A stretch of DNA of 64,000 nucleotides, from NCBI RefSeq assembly GCF_004310665.1, contig NZ_SIXF01000013.1:79428-143427 (forward strand). The letters run 5' to 3'. Made by a program: the position numbers and the translations under genes. This DNA is from Pedobacter kyonggii. Its GTDB lineage: Bacteria; Bacteroidota; Bacteroidia; Sphingobacteriales; Sphingobacteriaceae. The notes under the pieces are model-generated. The model had not been told where the DNA came from and did not search any database. It worked only from the letters and a program-made list of their open reading frames with translations. Of the stretch, positions 8,617 through 16,324 are shown one piece after another; within the stretch, counting starts at the first letter, position 1; every line of letters starts with the position of its first letter.

Positions 8617-9177
8617 GGTGTGGATTTTACGAAAGGATATTTTGGTTGTTGTTTTAGGTAGCGGCACTAAGACTAATGTCATTAATTTAAGTGCTATGCC
8701 GTTGTCAGTCTGATGGGGTAATTTATTTTACAAAAAATCAATATGAGTGACGTTTAATTGATTTCTTTTGCCCTAATGCGCTGTCTTGCCTCGGCTCGCC
8801 GCCGCCGAAGGGCTCTTTCTTTTTGGCATCAAAAAGAAACAAAAAATGCCGGCTGAAAATTTATTCATTTGTATTATAGTTTTCAGCTGCATTCATGAGG
8901 GCTTCGCCGTTTTCTTTCGAAGCTAGTGGGTTGGCTTGAGGAGTGCGGCCCGAAAAATTTGTTAGGCCGGGTTTAAGTAGAACGGGGATACGGTGGTGTG
9001 GCCTAGTTGGGCGGAAATACAAAATCGGTTAAAATATTGATTAATAGTAGTTTGTAAAATAACATCAATGGTAGCTTGTTGAAGACCTTTCTACAGTCGA
9101 AAATAAAAAAAACATGTGTTATTCACTTCGGCTTTGCTCAGTGTAGAGTTAGTAGGTGTGTGTTGATGTGATTACTA
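8617..9177. other. 561-bp intergenic region without a gene
   Basis: No open frame with protein-like composition is present on either strand. It contains a GC-rich patch (8791-8812, CTCGCCGCCGCCGAAG) and three successive hairpins listed separately. The remainder is AT-rich and looks like decayed intergenic DNA between opposite-strand genes that converge here. Confidence 0.6.
8816..8923. repeat. Cluster of three hairpins, REP-like structured element
   Basis: Three separate inverted repeats in about 110 bp: TTTCTTTTT/AAAAAGAAA around a 6-nt loop (8816-8839), GCTGAAAA/TTTTCAGC (8852-8887) and GCTTCG/CGAAGC (8901-8923). The first motif, a T-rich arm, GGCATC loop and A-rich arm, is of the kind repeated in intergenic regions of Bacteroidota genomes. 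It could act as a bidirectional terminator between the convergent genes ending at 8616 and 9178. Confidence 0.5.
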
Positions 9178-9657
9178 TTATTCGTCACCCATTTTAAATA
9201 TTCGAGAATAGTCTCCAAACTCTGTGTTTTTCAAATTTTCTTCAATTACTTTTTTTGCGATGTCAAAGTCCACAACTATACAACCGGCTTCCATTGTTCC
9301 GCTTCCAATACTACCACCATCTGCATAGCCAAGTCCAGTCGAAGCTAAAAGTTCGTCTAAGTGATTTTCAAGTCTATGGCGTTTATCAAGGTCTTCATCT
9401 GTACCGAAGCCGTCAATAATATATTCAACTTCCAAGAAAGCCATTTTATCATCATCAAATTCAGTATAACCTTCTTTCAGTTTAGCATCAATTTCCTTTT
9501 GCACTTTCTTACGGAAATTTGAAAAAAGCCCACCTGTAACTTTATTTTGCTCGCCAAGTTCTCCAACAATACCTGAATGTATTGTTGCTGTTTTTTCGTC
9601 ATCCCAAGTCTCCCAATAATGAAGCTGATTATTTATTAATTTGTACAGTTTAAGCAT
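9178..9657 (-). CDS. WGR-like domain protein, function unknown
   Basis: 159 residues, soluble. The first ~65 residues (LYKLINNQLHYWETW, then HSGIVGELGE, then KLKEGYTEF) follow the layout of WGR domains: a Trp-containing strand, a G.xGExG turn, and a closing KxGY motif. The canonical Trp-Gly-Arg itself is replaced by HSGIVG. WGR domains occur in nucleic-acid-related proteins and PARP. The C-terminal half is a separate acidic alpha/beta segment with a GGSIGSGTMEAG loop. The assignment is my reading of motifs and is tentative. Confidence 0.65.
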   Translation of the reverse strand: MLKLYKLINNQLHYWETWDDEKTATIHSGIVGELGEQNKVTGGLFSNFRKKVQKEIDAKLKEGYTEFDDDKMAFLEVEYIIDGFGTDEDLDKRHRLENHLDELLASTGLGYADGGSIGSGTMEAGCIVVDFDIAKKVIEENLKNTEFGDYSRIFKMGDE

Positions 9658-9759
9658 GCTAATTTAGATTTCCTGTCAATTCTCTTTTTTTAAATGGGGG
9701 GATAATTTTTGAGATTATCTATTCTTCATAGTAGATGAATGTGTTGTTTCGTTCTGCTT

Positions 9760-10221
9760 TTATGTTGGTTTGAATTCTCCAACAATTTTTTGGTCATAAT
9801 CATAGTTTGGCTCATTTGGGAAATTTCCATTTAAATCAGGAAATACAAGTTGTAAATACTCATATTTTTTGTCCTCATAATGCCTGATTGAAGATAACAC
9901 ATAATCAGATAAACTTTCATTGGTGACTTTAATAAAGTATACCGGAAACCTTTCCGTTAAGTCTGTAATTCTTTTATTTAGCGGAACAGCCCCATGTTTA
10001 TATTGATCTGCATAATTTTTAATCAATTCCTCGGAAAGGTTTGGACCGAGACCTGAAATGAACAATTCAGGGATTTTGAAATTCTCAAAAATTCCAGTTG
10101 AGTAAGTAAAAGGTGTAGAATTTTCTGCTTCTAATACAGCAGTGGTATGATAGCCGTATTTACGGATATCATCATTCACTCTTTTGAAATATTTTTTCTT
10201 TTGTGCTTCAGTTATCTTCAT
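9760..10221 (-). CDS. DUF4262-family protein
   Basis: 153 residues. The order of motifs matches the DUF4262 family: a GYHTTAV opening strand, PFTYSTGIF (the YT.G.. motif), PELFISGLGPN, then a helix and a HGAVPLNKRI segment. No known enzymatic role; members are small cytoplasmic proteins scattered in accessory regions. It lies 102 bp upstream of the WGR-like gene on the same strand. Confidence 0.8.
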   Translation of the reverse strand: MKITEAQKKKYFKRVNDDIRKYGYHTTAVLEAENSTPFTYSTGIFENFKIPELFISGLGPNLSEELIKNYADQYKHGAVPLNKRITDLTERFPVYFIKVTNESLSDYVLSSIRHYEDKKYEYLQLVFPDLNGNFPNEPNYDYDQKIVGEFKPT

Positions 10222-10323
10222 CGCAGAACTTTTTGCAAAATAGTAGATAATATAAATATGCGCAACTACAAACCAAATTTGGCTTGTAGTTGACTAAATA
10301 ACTCATTTTATCAATTACGCCAT

Positions 10324-10405
10324 CTAGTCTTAGCATCTCGTTAAGTCCAAAGCCCAACTAATTATGGATAGATCTAAACAAAAAAAGCCCATCTCTCGAT
10401 GTGCT
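10324..10405. repeat. 82-bp direct repeat, copy 1 (overlaps the 3' end of a gene)
   Basis: Aligns without gaps to 11174-11255, exactly 850 bp away, with about 7 mismatches; positions 10356-10394 are identical in both copies. The left third is a hairpin element (10327-10347). The right two thirds code for the last ~15 residues of the gene at 10358-11083. Confidence 0.85.
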
Positions 10406-11083
10406 CGGAACGGCCAAGTCATAGACAGGCCAGCTGATGCTGGATTTATTTTTTGTCGCCTTGTAATATGCCGTTGCTGCTTCCGGATCGGAAACGGTGA
10501 CTTTGATCAGCCTGGCGTTATGATTGTGCAGCTCGATAGGCTGTTTCATAAATGGACCCCAATAGCAGAAATACCCTAACTTTCCTTCATCCAGCCCCTT
10601 TAGAAAGGTTTCGGGAATATCGTAATCTGTTACCTTGTAAGTTCCCCAAACTATGCGCTGGTGTTTTTGGGTTGCTTCAAATTGTTTGTTGATCATTCTC
10701 CAGACATTAAAGAAAATGAGGTCGACAGTCTCTATTTTCCTTGCAGCGGTCAATGTTGCCCATTTCTTCGGCGAATATCCCTGGTACATGTTTACCTTAA
10801 ACACTTCTTTGCCTTTCCCATGGATGATTTCCAGTACGGTCTGGATCGTATCGCGGGTTAACTCATATGTTGAATTCTGCAACCAGTCGTCGCTTTTAGC
10901 AATCGGCCAGTCGATTTTGGTGTAGCCTAAATACTGCAGCTCTTTAATACGCGCATCAAAGTCCTTGTAATCGCTCAAATGCAGTTTAAGTCTGTCAACA
11001 TCAGGGGTAATGGGCTTTTGGGCGAACAGACTTGTACTGATAATTAACAGAAATAAGGCTTGGAGCAAAAATTTGGTTTTCAT
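10358..11083 (-). CDS. Secreted protein of unknown function
   Basis: 241 residues with a clear signal peptide (MKTKFLLQALFLLIISTSLF then AQ). The mature part has no lipobox and no membrane segments, so it is periplasmic or exported. It contains several Trp/Tyr-rich motifs (FCYWGPF, ISWPVYDL). I do not recognise a family. Its 3' end, from about residue 227, lies in a direct repeat whose second copy sits 850 bp away, beyond the 5' end of this gene, suggesting that it was once one of two tandem copies. Confidence 0.7.
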   Translation of the reverse strand: MKTKFLLQALFLLIISTSLFAQKPITPDVDRLKLHLSDYKDFDARIKELQYLGYTKIDWPIAKSDDWLQNSTYELTRDTIQTVLEIIHGKGKEVFKVNMYQGYSPKKWATLTAARKIETVDLIFFNVWRMINKQFEATQKHQRIVWGTYKVTDYDIPETFLKGLDEGKLGYFCYWGPFMKQPIELHNHNARLIKVTVSDPEAATAYYKATKNKSSISWPVYDLAVPSTSRDGLFLFRSIHN

Positions 11084-11173
11084 AAAGAAATGTTTGGTGA
11101 GCGAAAATTGTCGGCCGAAAATACGGAGTATTTAACAAATCCCAAAAAATAGGCTAAAATGTCGGATGAGCCT

Positions 11174-11255
11174 CTAGTCTTAGCGTCTCGCTAAGACCCA
11201 AGCCAAACTAATTATGGATAGATCTAAACAAAAAAAGCCCATCTTTCGATGCGCT
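11174..11255. repeat. 82-bp direct repeat, copy 2 (vestigial gene end)
   Basis: Second copy of 10324-10405. Here it is not part of an intact gene: it reads as the last codons of a lost paralogue of the secreted protein. It starts with the most perfect copy of a hairpin motif: arms GTCTTAGCG and CGCTAAGAC around TCT (11177-11197), followed by CCAAGC. Confidence 0.8.
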
Positions 11256-11295
11256 TTTAATCTTAACTAGGAGGTGCGGAATATCGAGCTTTTTG

Positions 11296-11832
11296 TCAGC
11301 AACCGTTATTTTTGTTAAAGTCACGTTTAAAAAGTACCTTATTATTTTGCTCAATATAGTCGCCCGATACAATCAAATAGGGATGATTAGGCGAATAGCC
11401 AGCGCTGTGGCTTCTTACTGTTATTTTGTCGTTAACTTTCAGGCCATTTAACTGCTGAAATTCCTTAAGCGTGAATTGCATCATGTATTCTTCGCCATCA
11501 ATATGGATGATAAGCCATTTTGGTCCTGATTTCGCATTTGCGCGCTGAAAAGTAACAGAGGTGACCACGGCCTCCATATTACTGAAATCCTTTATGTACT
11601 TCCTTATTTTATCATGGCTGGCATGTACCTTTTTACCTTCAGGAGAAAGCTCCCATTCTTTGTACCTGATCCCGTCAGGAGAGGCCTCCCATTTTTTCCT
11701 GTCATCCACCATGCGGGCTTTCCGCTCAGCGGTAGACAAGGGCTTTGGGGATGGCTTAATTTCACGATTGGCAAATACTAATCCGCTTACCACAACCAGT
11801 GGTAAGATCAGCACATAGATGGTTTTTTTCAT
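11296..11832 (-). CDS. Secreted protein with short internal repeat, unknown function
   Basis: 178 residues. The hydrophobic N-terminus (MKKTIYVLILPLVVVSGLVF) is a signal peptide. A charged helical section follows with an imperfect repeat, KKWEASPDG and KEWELSPEG (residues ~46-67), then a beta-rich C-terminal domain ending in a lone cysteine. No recognised family. It is flanked downstream by the vestigial repeat at 11174-11255. Confidence 0.65.
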   Translation of the reverse strand: MKKTIYVLILPLVVVSGLVFANREIKPSPKPLSTAERKARMVDDRKKWEASPDGIRYKEWELSPEGKKVHASHDKIRKYIKDFSNMEAVVTSVTFQRANAKSGPKWLIIHIDGEEYMMQFTLKEFQQLNGLKVNDKITVRSHSAGYSPNHPYLIVSGDYIEQNNKVLFKRDFNKNNGC

Positions 11833-12141
11833 ATGTTTTATATCCTTTCAAATTGATTAAGCGAATCTAGTTTGATATTTTTCGGATGGAGTAATTTGGA
11901 TTGTAAATAAAAATGTAAATTTTGTAAATAAATCGTAAATCGTATTTGAAGGGCGATTTTAGCCTCGCTGTACACCTATACGTAACCAATGCAAGATCTT
12001 AAACCTTGAACGGCAAATAAAGACTGAGGTTACTGAAGAAAAACAGTGCAAAATAAACAGAAAACTGTTTTGTGAAACAAAGCCACTAGTGTAGATCAAA
12101 GGTTTTTTTGCGGGAATAAATAAACAAGGAATCTGAAATCA
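11833..12141. other. 309-bp intergenic region, nothing recognised
   Basis: AT-rich DNA between two minus-strand genes. It must hold the promoter of the secreted protein at 11296-11832, but I see no clear TAnnTTTG element, hairpin terminator or small gene. Confidence 0.5.
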
Positions 12142-13299
12142 TTAGCTGTTATCCTGTGATGATTGCTGGGCATCAGAATTAGAGTCCTGGGATGGTGATG
12201 AAGAGGGAATTGTAGAAATCACTACAATAGCGACAATAAAAAAGCCGATTGAAACCCAAACATTGACAACTCCCATCAGGTAGAGGATCCATAACGAACT
12301 GGAAATAATTAATAAAGAGGCAGTTATCCACTCAAGGTTTTGCCAAGCCCTTTTTAAAAATAATAAGCGAAAGTTGGCTAAGCCCATAAATGCGAAAATG
12401 CCGTAGAAAAATTTTTCCCAGAATCCTACAATACCGTAGGAACTTAAATCAAACCAGAACGAAGCGACTACAAATGTGAAAAATAGAAAGAAAGCTATAT
12501 TAATCGCAATCAAAGAAAGTTTATTCAGGTTCCGACCACGATCATCACGATAAACGTACACTAAATTCATGTTTGCTACCGTTTTATACGGAATACAAAA
12601 AGCTGCTCCAGGAATTTCTCTTGACTTCACCTCCACTGTATTGCCTGCAGCATTTTTCACCTGTTTTAGCGCACGTGCATTGGTCAGAAATAGGTTTTCT
12701 AGGTTATTATCTTCCTTATTAATTGTATACTGCGAGAGGATGCCAGAATACATCTTAGTTTCACCTGCAATCTCACATAACACATCTACCATCGTAAAAG
12801 CAGGCTTTTTGTTGCCTGGACTGCTATAAAGGATTTTGCCACCATGAATATAGTAATACCAATAATTTTTAAATCGAAACAGCTGGAAATGTACGTCTAG
12901 TCTGAGCCCTCTAACCAGCCAATGCAACATAAAACCAAAGAAACAGGAAATAGCGTAAATAAGCGCAATGATCAATAGTAAATCCTGATAGGTTTTGTAC
13001 ATCAGATCCTTATCCGGAATCTTATTGTCCGCAATTGGCGTTGCAATCTGTCGTACAGTATCATAACTAAGTGAATCTAGAACTTCAAGACCCGACATCG
13101 ATCGGAAAGCATAAACAGAGAGAAAAGTGACCCCCATGGAAACCCCACTGAAAAACACATTCCACAACAACTTATCAAACTCATTGGATTGATTAAACTG
13201 CTTGGTGAACTCACCACGATAATAAAATTTTCTAAAAAGGAAACCTGGAAAAATCGCCATCATCACAGCGATCACGGTATTGAGCGCAACCTGTTCCAA
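12142..13299 (-). CDS. Polytopic membrane protein of unknown function
   Basis: 385 residues. Hydrophobic segments lie at about 7-25, 50-68, 108-128, 262-282, 290-312 and 330-360, with a ~130-residue soluble domain between the third and fourth that contains GAAFCIPYKTVANMNLVYVYRDDRG. The C-terminus is Ser/Gln-rich and disordered. The layout recalls the DUF6338-type membrane proteins, but I cannot confirm this. It starts 13 bp after the 73-residue gene at 13313, so the two form an operon. Confidence 0.7.
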   Translation of the reverse strand: MEQVALNTVIAVMMAIFPGFLFRKFYYRGEFTKQFNQSNEFDKLLWNVFFSGVSMGVTFLSVYAFRSMSGLEVLDSLSYDTVRQIATPIADNKIPDKDLMYKTYQDLLLIIALIYAISCFFGFMLHWLVRGLRLDVHFQLFRFKNYWYYYIHGGKILYSSPGNKKPAFTMVDVLCEIAGETKMYSGILSQYTINKEDNNLENLFLTNARALKQVKNAAGNTVEVKSREIPGAAFCIPYKTVANMNLVYVYRDDRGRNLNKLSLIAINIAFFLFFTFVVASFWFDLSSYGIVGFWEKFFYGIFAFMGLANFRLLFLKRAWQNLEWITASLLIISSSLWILYLMGVVNVWVSIGFFIVAIVVISTIPSSSPSQDSNSDAQQSSQDNS

Positions 13300-13312
13300 A
13301 GAAACTTTATGT

Positions 13313-13534
13313 TTAAGCCTCTACGAAAAACTTAATGTCCTGACCTTTCAAATTAAGGGTGACCTCGCCATGTTTACGCTTGCTCATGATTTTGTCATAA
13401 AGCTCGACTTTACCCTCCGAATCATTAAGGATTGCTTTAGTCTCCTCACTGATCAGCGGTTCCTCTGTACTGAATTGAGTAAGCATATTTGAGGCCGCTC
13501 TAAAAAGATTGTTTAAGATACTATCCTTGCTCAT
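13313..13534 (-). CDS. Small cytoplasmic protein, first gene of a two-gene operon
   Basis: 73 residues, MSKDSILNN...KFFVEA, soluble, no recognised domain. I place the start at the ATG at 13534. An in-frame ATG at 13558 overlaps the -7 promoter element TACTTTTG on the same strand and would lie at or before the transcription start. It is probably co-expressed with the membrane protein 13 bp downstream, of which it may be a partner. Confidence 0.65.
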   Translation of the reverse strand: MSKDSILNNLFRAASNMLTQFSTEEPLISEETKAILNDSEGKVELYDKIMSKRKHGEVTLNLKGQDIKFFVEA

Positions 13535-13555
13535 GATATATAAATAAAAGGGTTG

Positions 13556-13563
13556 CAAAAGTA
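13556..13563 (-). promoter_or_regulatory. -7 promoter element (TACTTTTG) of the small-protein/membrane-protein operon
   Basis: Exact TAnnTTTG match on the minus strand, 22 bp upstream of the ATG at 13534. It decides the choice of start for the small protein. Confidence 0.55.
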
Positions 13564-13721
13564 AAGATATTTTTCAGATAACTTGTTGTTAAAAAAAAAA
13601 ATATGTCCACCTTGGACACATCCTTAATTTCATCTCTTAACCTGTTAACATACAAGATAACAAACAGTTTTCCAAATCACAAATTATTTCATTTTTTTTA
13701 CTAAATAAACACGCCGTCATA

Positions 13722-13748
13722 GTCGTAGCATCTCGCTATGACCCAAGC
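13722..13748. repeat. Third copy of the GTCnTAGC hairpin element
   Basis: A 21-nt hairpin (13722-13742) of the same design as 10327-10347 and 11177-11197: arms GTCGTAGC and GCTATGAC around ATCTC, followed by CCCAAGC in the same place. The stem changes are partly compensatory (G-U or A-T), as expected for a structured REP-like family. Confidence 0.6.
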
Positions 13749-13760
13749 AATAAAAATAAT

Positions 13761-13827
13761 TTAACCACAGATAGAAAGGATGCGCACAGATACGAAAATC
13801 CGTGTATCTATGTGCATCTGTGGTTAA
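13761..13827 (-). terminator. Long hairpin after the outer-membrane protein gene
   Basis: 12-bp perfect arms TTAACCACAGAT (13761-13772) and ATCTGTGGTTAA (13816-13827), with further pairing inside (GCGCACAGATAC against GTATCTATGTGC with wobbles). It lies 3 bp beyond the stop codon of the minus-strand gene, so it can serve as its transcription end or mRNA-stabilising hairpin. Such ACCACAGAT palindromes recur in intergenic regions of this group. Confidence 0.65.
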
Positions 13828-13830
13828 AAT

Positions 13831-16215
13831 TTACTGCGTGCGTTTCTTTTCCTCCTCACTGGCCGAAGTTCTTTTCCTGGTAGCCGTTGGATTACTGCCC
13901 AACCGGTACGAGAAGCTTAAAGTAGCACTACGTGTATCATTCTGCTCATAAAAACCATTATGTTGATTCTCGTAATCAACATCAATACGGTAGGGATTTC
14001 CATAAAATATATCGTTTACAGCCAACCTTAAAGTACCTTTGCCCTTAAACAAACTCTTGCTCACACCTGCGCTCACATCATAAAGCTGTGCAAGTTTATA
14101 AATGCCCTGTATGGTCGGAGAAGAGTACCATGCGCTGATTTCCGCTTTCAATCCCTGTGTTTTGTTCAATGTAAAAGCATGATTAGAGCTGAGGTAAATA
14201 CCCCAAACATGATAATCATAACGGGCCTGTAAATATCCCGACTTTTCCTGGCGATAGGAGCCCTGTGCATAATTGTTGATTTCCCACCAGGTAGATACCT
14301 TAATGGGAAAGGAAGCCGAGAAGCCCATTTCCTGACTCAAATCGAGGTTTCTTTGGGTATCATAAAAGAGTTTTGAAGTGTTATCCTGTACCGAGATATT
14401 GCTAAAATAATCAACCACCCGCCGTAGGTAAAATGAAATGTTATATTGCTGTTTATAGGTATAACCCAGTTCGCCATTGTAAATAAAAGCAGGTTGCAGT
14501 GCAGGGTTTCCTTCCAGGTAAGTGTAAGGACTGGTATAAGATTTAAAAGGATTTAACCTCCAGTATTCAGGTCTGTTGATCCTCGAATTATAGATGAGTT
14601 TTATTTCGTTGTCTTTATTCATTTTATACGCTACAAAAAGCGTTGGGAAAAGCTTAAAATAGTTGTTCTGGTTGTTGGTGTTTAACACCAGCGATTTGCC
14701 ATTTGTCCGGGTATATTCGCCACGTAGGCCGCCCTCAAAACTCCATTTGCCAACATCTCCGTTAATGCTGGCATAAATGGCCGATATGTTTTCTGCATAT
14801 TCAAAGCGGTCGCTGCGGTTAGGTATTAATTCAGGGCCGGTTGTTGGATTGTTATAAAAATCAAAACTGTTGCGTGTTCGGATACTGCTATATTTTACAC
14901 CCGATTCAAACGTCCATTTCTTCCAGAACTTATCCGAATAATCCAGTTTTCCCGAGTAGATATCAATATTCTGGTTAGATGGGGTAAAGATGTGGTAATT
15001 GTTGGGAAGCAGATTGCCATTACCCATTGTGCTATAAGTATCTACCTGCTGGCTGTTTTTGTTCTGGTAAGGAACATAATCTAAATCTACATTAATATTC
15101 CGGCCGTTGGTATCTAATTTAATTTTGTAGTTGAGATTGAAACTATATTGATATGCTTTTCCATTAGAAATGTTTTGGGTATGAAGAATAGAATCTGGTA
15201 GTGCCGAGTGGTTGTTAACAATAGTAGTTAATGTACTATTCAGTCTGCTGTTCGCACCATTGTAGCCATTTACCAAAATCCCGATTACCTGTTTATCGGT
15301 TAGGTTGTAGTCTGCGCCGATTTTATAACTGTTCGCATTCCCCGAACGTATTCCCGATTTATCGTTCCGCCAATCCGAATAGTTCTCAGGCGAGTCGAAA
15401 ATAATATATTCACTTTCTGTATGGTCCTTTTTACGTCTGCTGTAGCCATAACTGCCATATACATTCAATTTGTCTTTCCGATAATTGAACACCATACTTG
15501 GGTTATAGCTGCTATAGGTCGATTGGGTATAACCGCCGGAAAGCACCACGTTAAAGCCGTCGCCTTTTGGTTTTTTAGAAATAATATTGATTACCGCACC
15601 GCCCTGGGCATCATACCTGGCCGTTGGATTGGCAATAATTTCTATTTTGGCAATATTATCTGAAGGAAGGCTCCGGAGGTATGCGGCCAGATCTTCGCCC
15701 GATAACCTGATGGGCTTATCATCCATGTAAATCACCACACCTTTGTTGTTCGCCGTTATCCCACCGTCAAAACGCGTCTGTACGCCCGGTGCTTTGCCCA
15801 AAGCATCCCAAACCGTTGCACCACTGGCTACGATGCTATTTTCGACATTGAATATCACCCTGTCGATTTTTCTCACAATAAGTGGTTTTGAAGCAGATAC
15901 CGTTACCTGCTCCAGGGTTCTATCCTCACTGATCATCACGACAACAACCGAATCCATCGGAAAATTCAATGCTTGAACCGTATTTTTATATCCAACAGCA
16001 TTAACCTTTAAAATGTAACTGCCTATAAAAAGCTGCGGGAAACTGAACAACCCGTTTTTTGAAGTCTGGACGGCTAGGGTCGAGTCTCCGCGGTGCAAGC
16101 CAATGGTTGCCCCGTCAATTGCTTCACCGGTTTTATCGGTTACCAAACCTTTACGTAATTGCGCTAAAGTGATCAAGGGGAAGCAGAAAAGAAGGAGTAG
16201 GGTTAACTTTTTCAT
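13831..16215 (-). CDS. Outer-membrane beta-barrel protein with carboxypeptidase-regulatory domain
   Basis: 794 residues. After a signal peptide (MKKLTLLLLFCFPLITLAQ), a carboxypeptidase-regulatory-like beta-sandwich covers residues ~20-105, followed by a plug-like domain (KIDRVIFNVENS, then VWDALGKAPGVQ and IEIIANPTARYDAQGGAVINI) and a ~550-residue beta-barrel. This is the 'outer membrane beta-barrel family' layout (OMP_b-brl_3), related to TonB receptors but usually without a defined substrate. Divergent from a histidine kinase/response regulator pair, which probably controls it through the GTTAA repeats in between. Confidence 0.88.
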   Translation of the reverse strand: MKKLTLLLLFCFPLITLAQLRKGLVTDKTGEAIDGATIGLHRGDSTLAVQTSKNGLFSFPQLFIGSYILKVNAVGYKNTVQALNFPMDSVVVVMISEDRTLEQVTVSASKPLIVRKIDRVIFNVENSIVASGATVWDALGKAPGVQTRFDGGITANNKGVVIYMDDKPIRLSGEDLAAYLRSLPSDNIAKIEIIANPTARYDAQGGAVINIISKKPKGDGFNVVLSGGYTQSTYSSYNPSMVFNYRKDKLNVYGSYGYSRRKKDHTESEYIIFDSPENYSDWRNDKSGIRSGNANSYKIGADYNLTDKQVIGILVNGYNGANSRLNSTLTTIVNNHSALPDSILHTQNISNGKAYQYSFNLNYKIKLDTNGRNINVDLDYVPYQNKNSQQVDTYSTMGNGNLLPNNYHIFTPSNQNIDIYSGKLDYSDKFWKKWTFESGVKYSSIRTRNSFDFYNNPTTGPELIPNRSDRFEYAENISAIYASINGDVGKWSFEGGLRGEYTRTNGKSLVLNTNNQNNYFKLFPTLFVAYKMNKDNEIKLIYNSRINRPEYWRLNPFKSYTSPYTYLEGNPALQPAFIYNGELGYTYKQQYNISFYLRRVVDYFSNISVQDNTSKLFYDTQRNLDLSQEMGFSASFPIKVSTWWEINNYAQGSYRQEKSGYLQARYDYHVWGIYLSSNHAFTLNKTQGLKAEISAWYSSPTIQGIYKLAQLYDVSAGVSKSLFKGKGTLRLAVNDIFYGNPYRIDVDYENQHNGFYEQNDTRSATLSFSYRLGSNPTATRKRTSASEEEKKRTQ

Positions 16216-16219
16216 GTTT

Positions 16220-16227
16220 CAAAACTA
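16220..16227 (-). promoter_or_regulatory. -7 promoter element (TAGTTTTG) of the outer-membrane protein gene
   Basis: Exact TAnnTTTG match on the minus strand, 4 bp before the start codon, which would give an almost leaderless message. The four GTTAA boxes then lie centred about 40 bp upstream of the transcription start, a usual activator position. Confidence 0.45.
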
Positions 16228-16239
16228 AATGCTTTGCAT

Positions 16240-16274
16240 GTTAAGCAAAGTTAATCTCGGTTAAATATGGTTAA
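16240..16274. promoter_or_regulatory. Four GTTAA boxes at exact 10-bp intervals, likely response-regulator operator
   Basis: GTTAA occurs at 16240, 16250, 16260 and 16270, each separated by exactly 5 bp. OmpR/PhoB-type regulators bind tandem direct repeats on one DNA face (CpxR: GTAAA-N5-GTAAA). The array sits in the 109-bp gap between the outer-membrane gene and the kinase gene, whose partner is an OmpR-type regulator. It overlaps an inverted repeat CTTTGC/GCAAAG (16232-16250). Binding is inferred; the repeats are seen directly. Confidence 0.7.
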
Positions 16275-16324
16275 ATCTTCGGCCCAGACTTCCATTGATA
16301 AAATGAATTGTTCAATTTAGGGGA

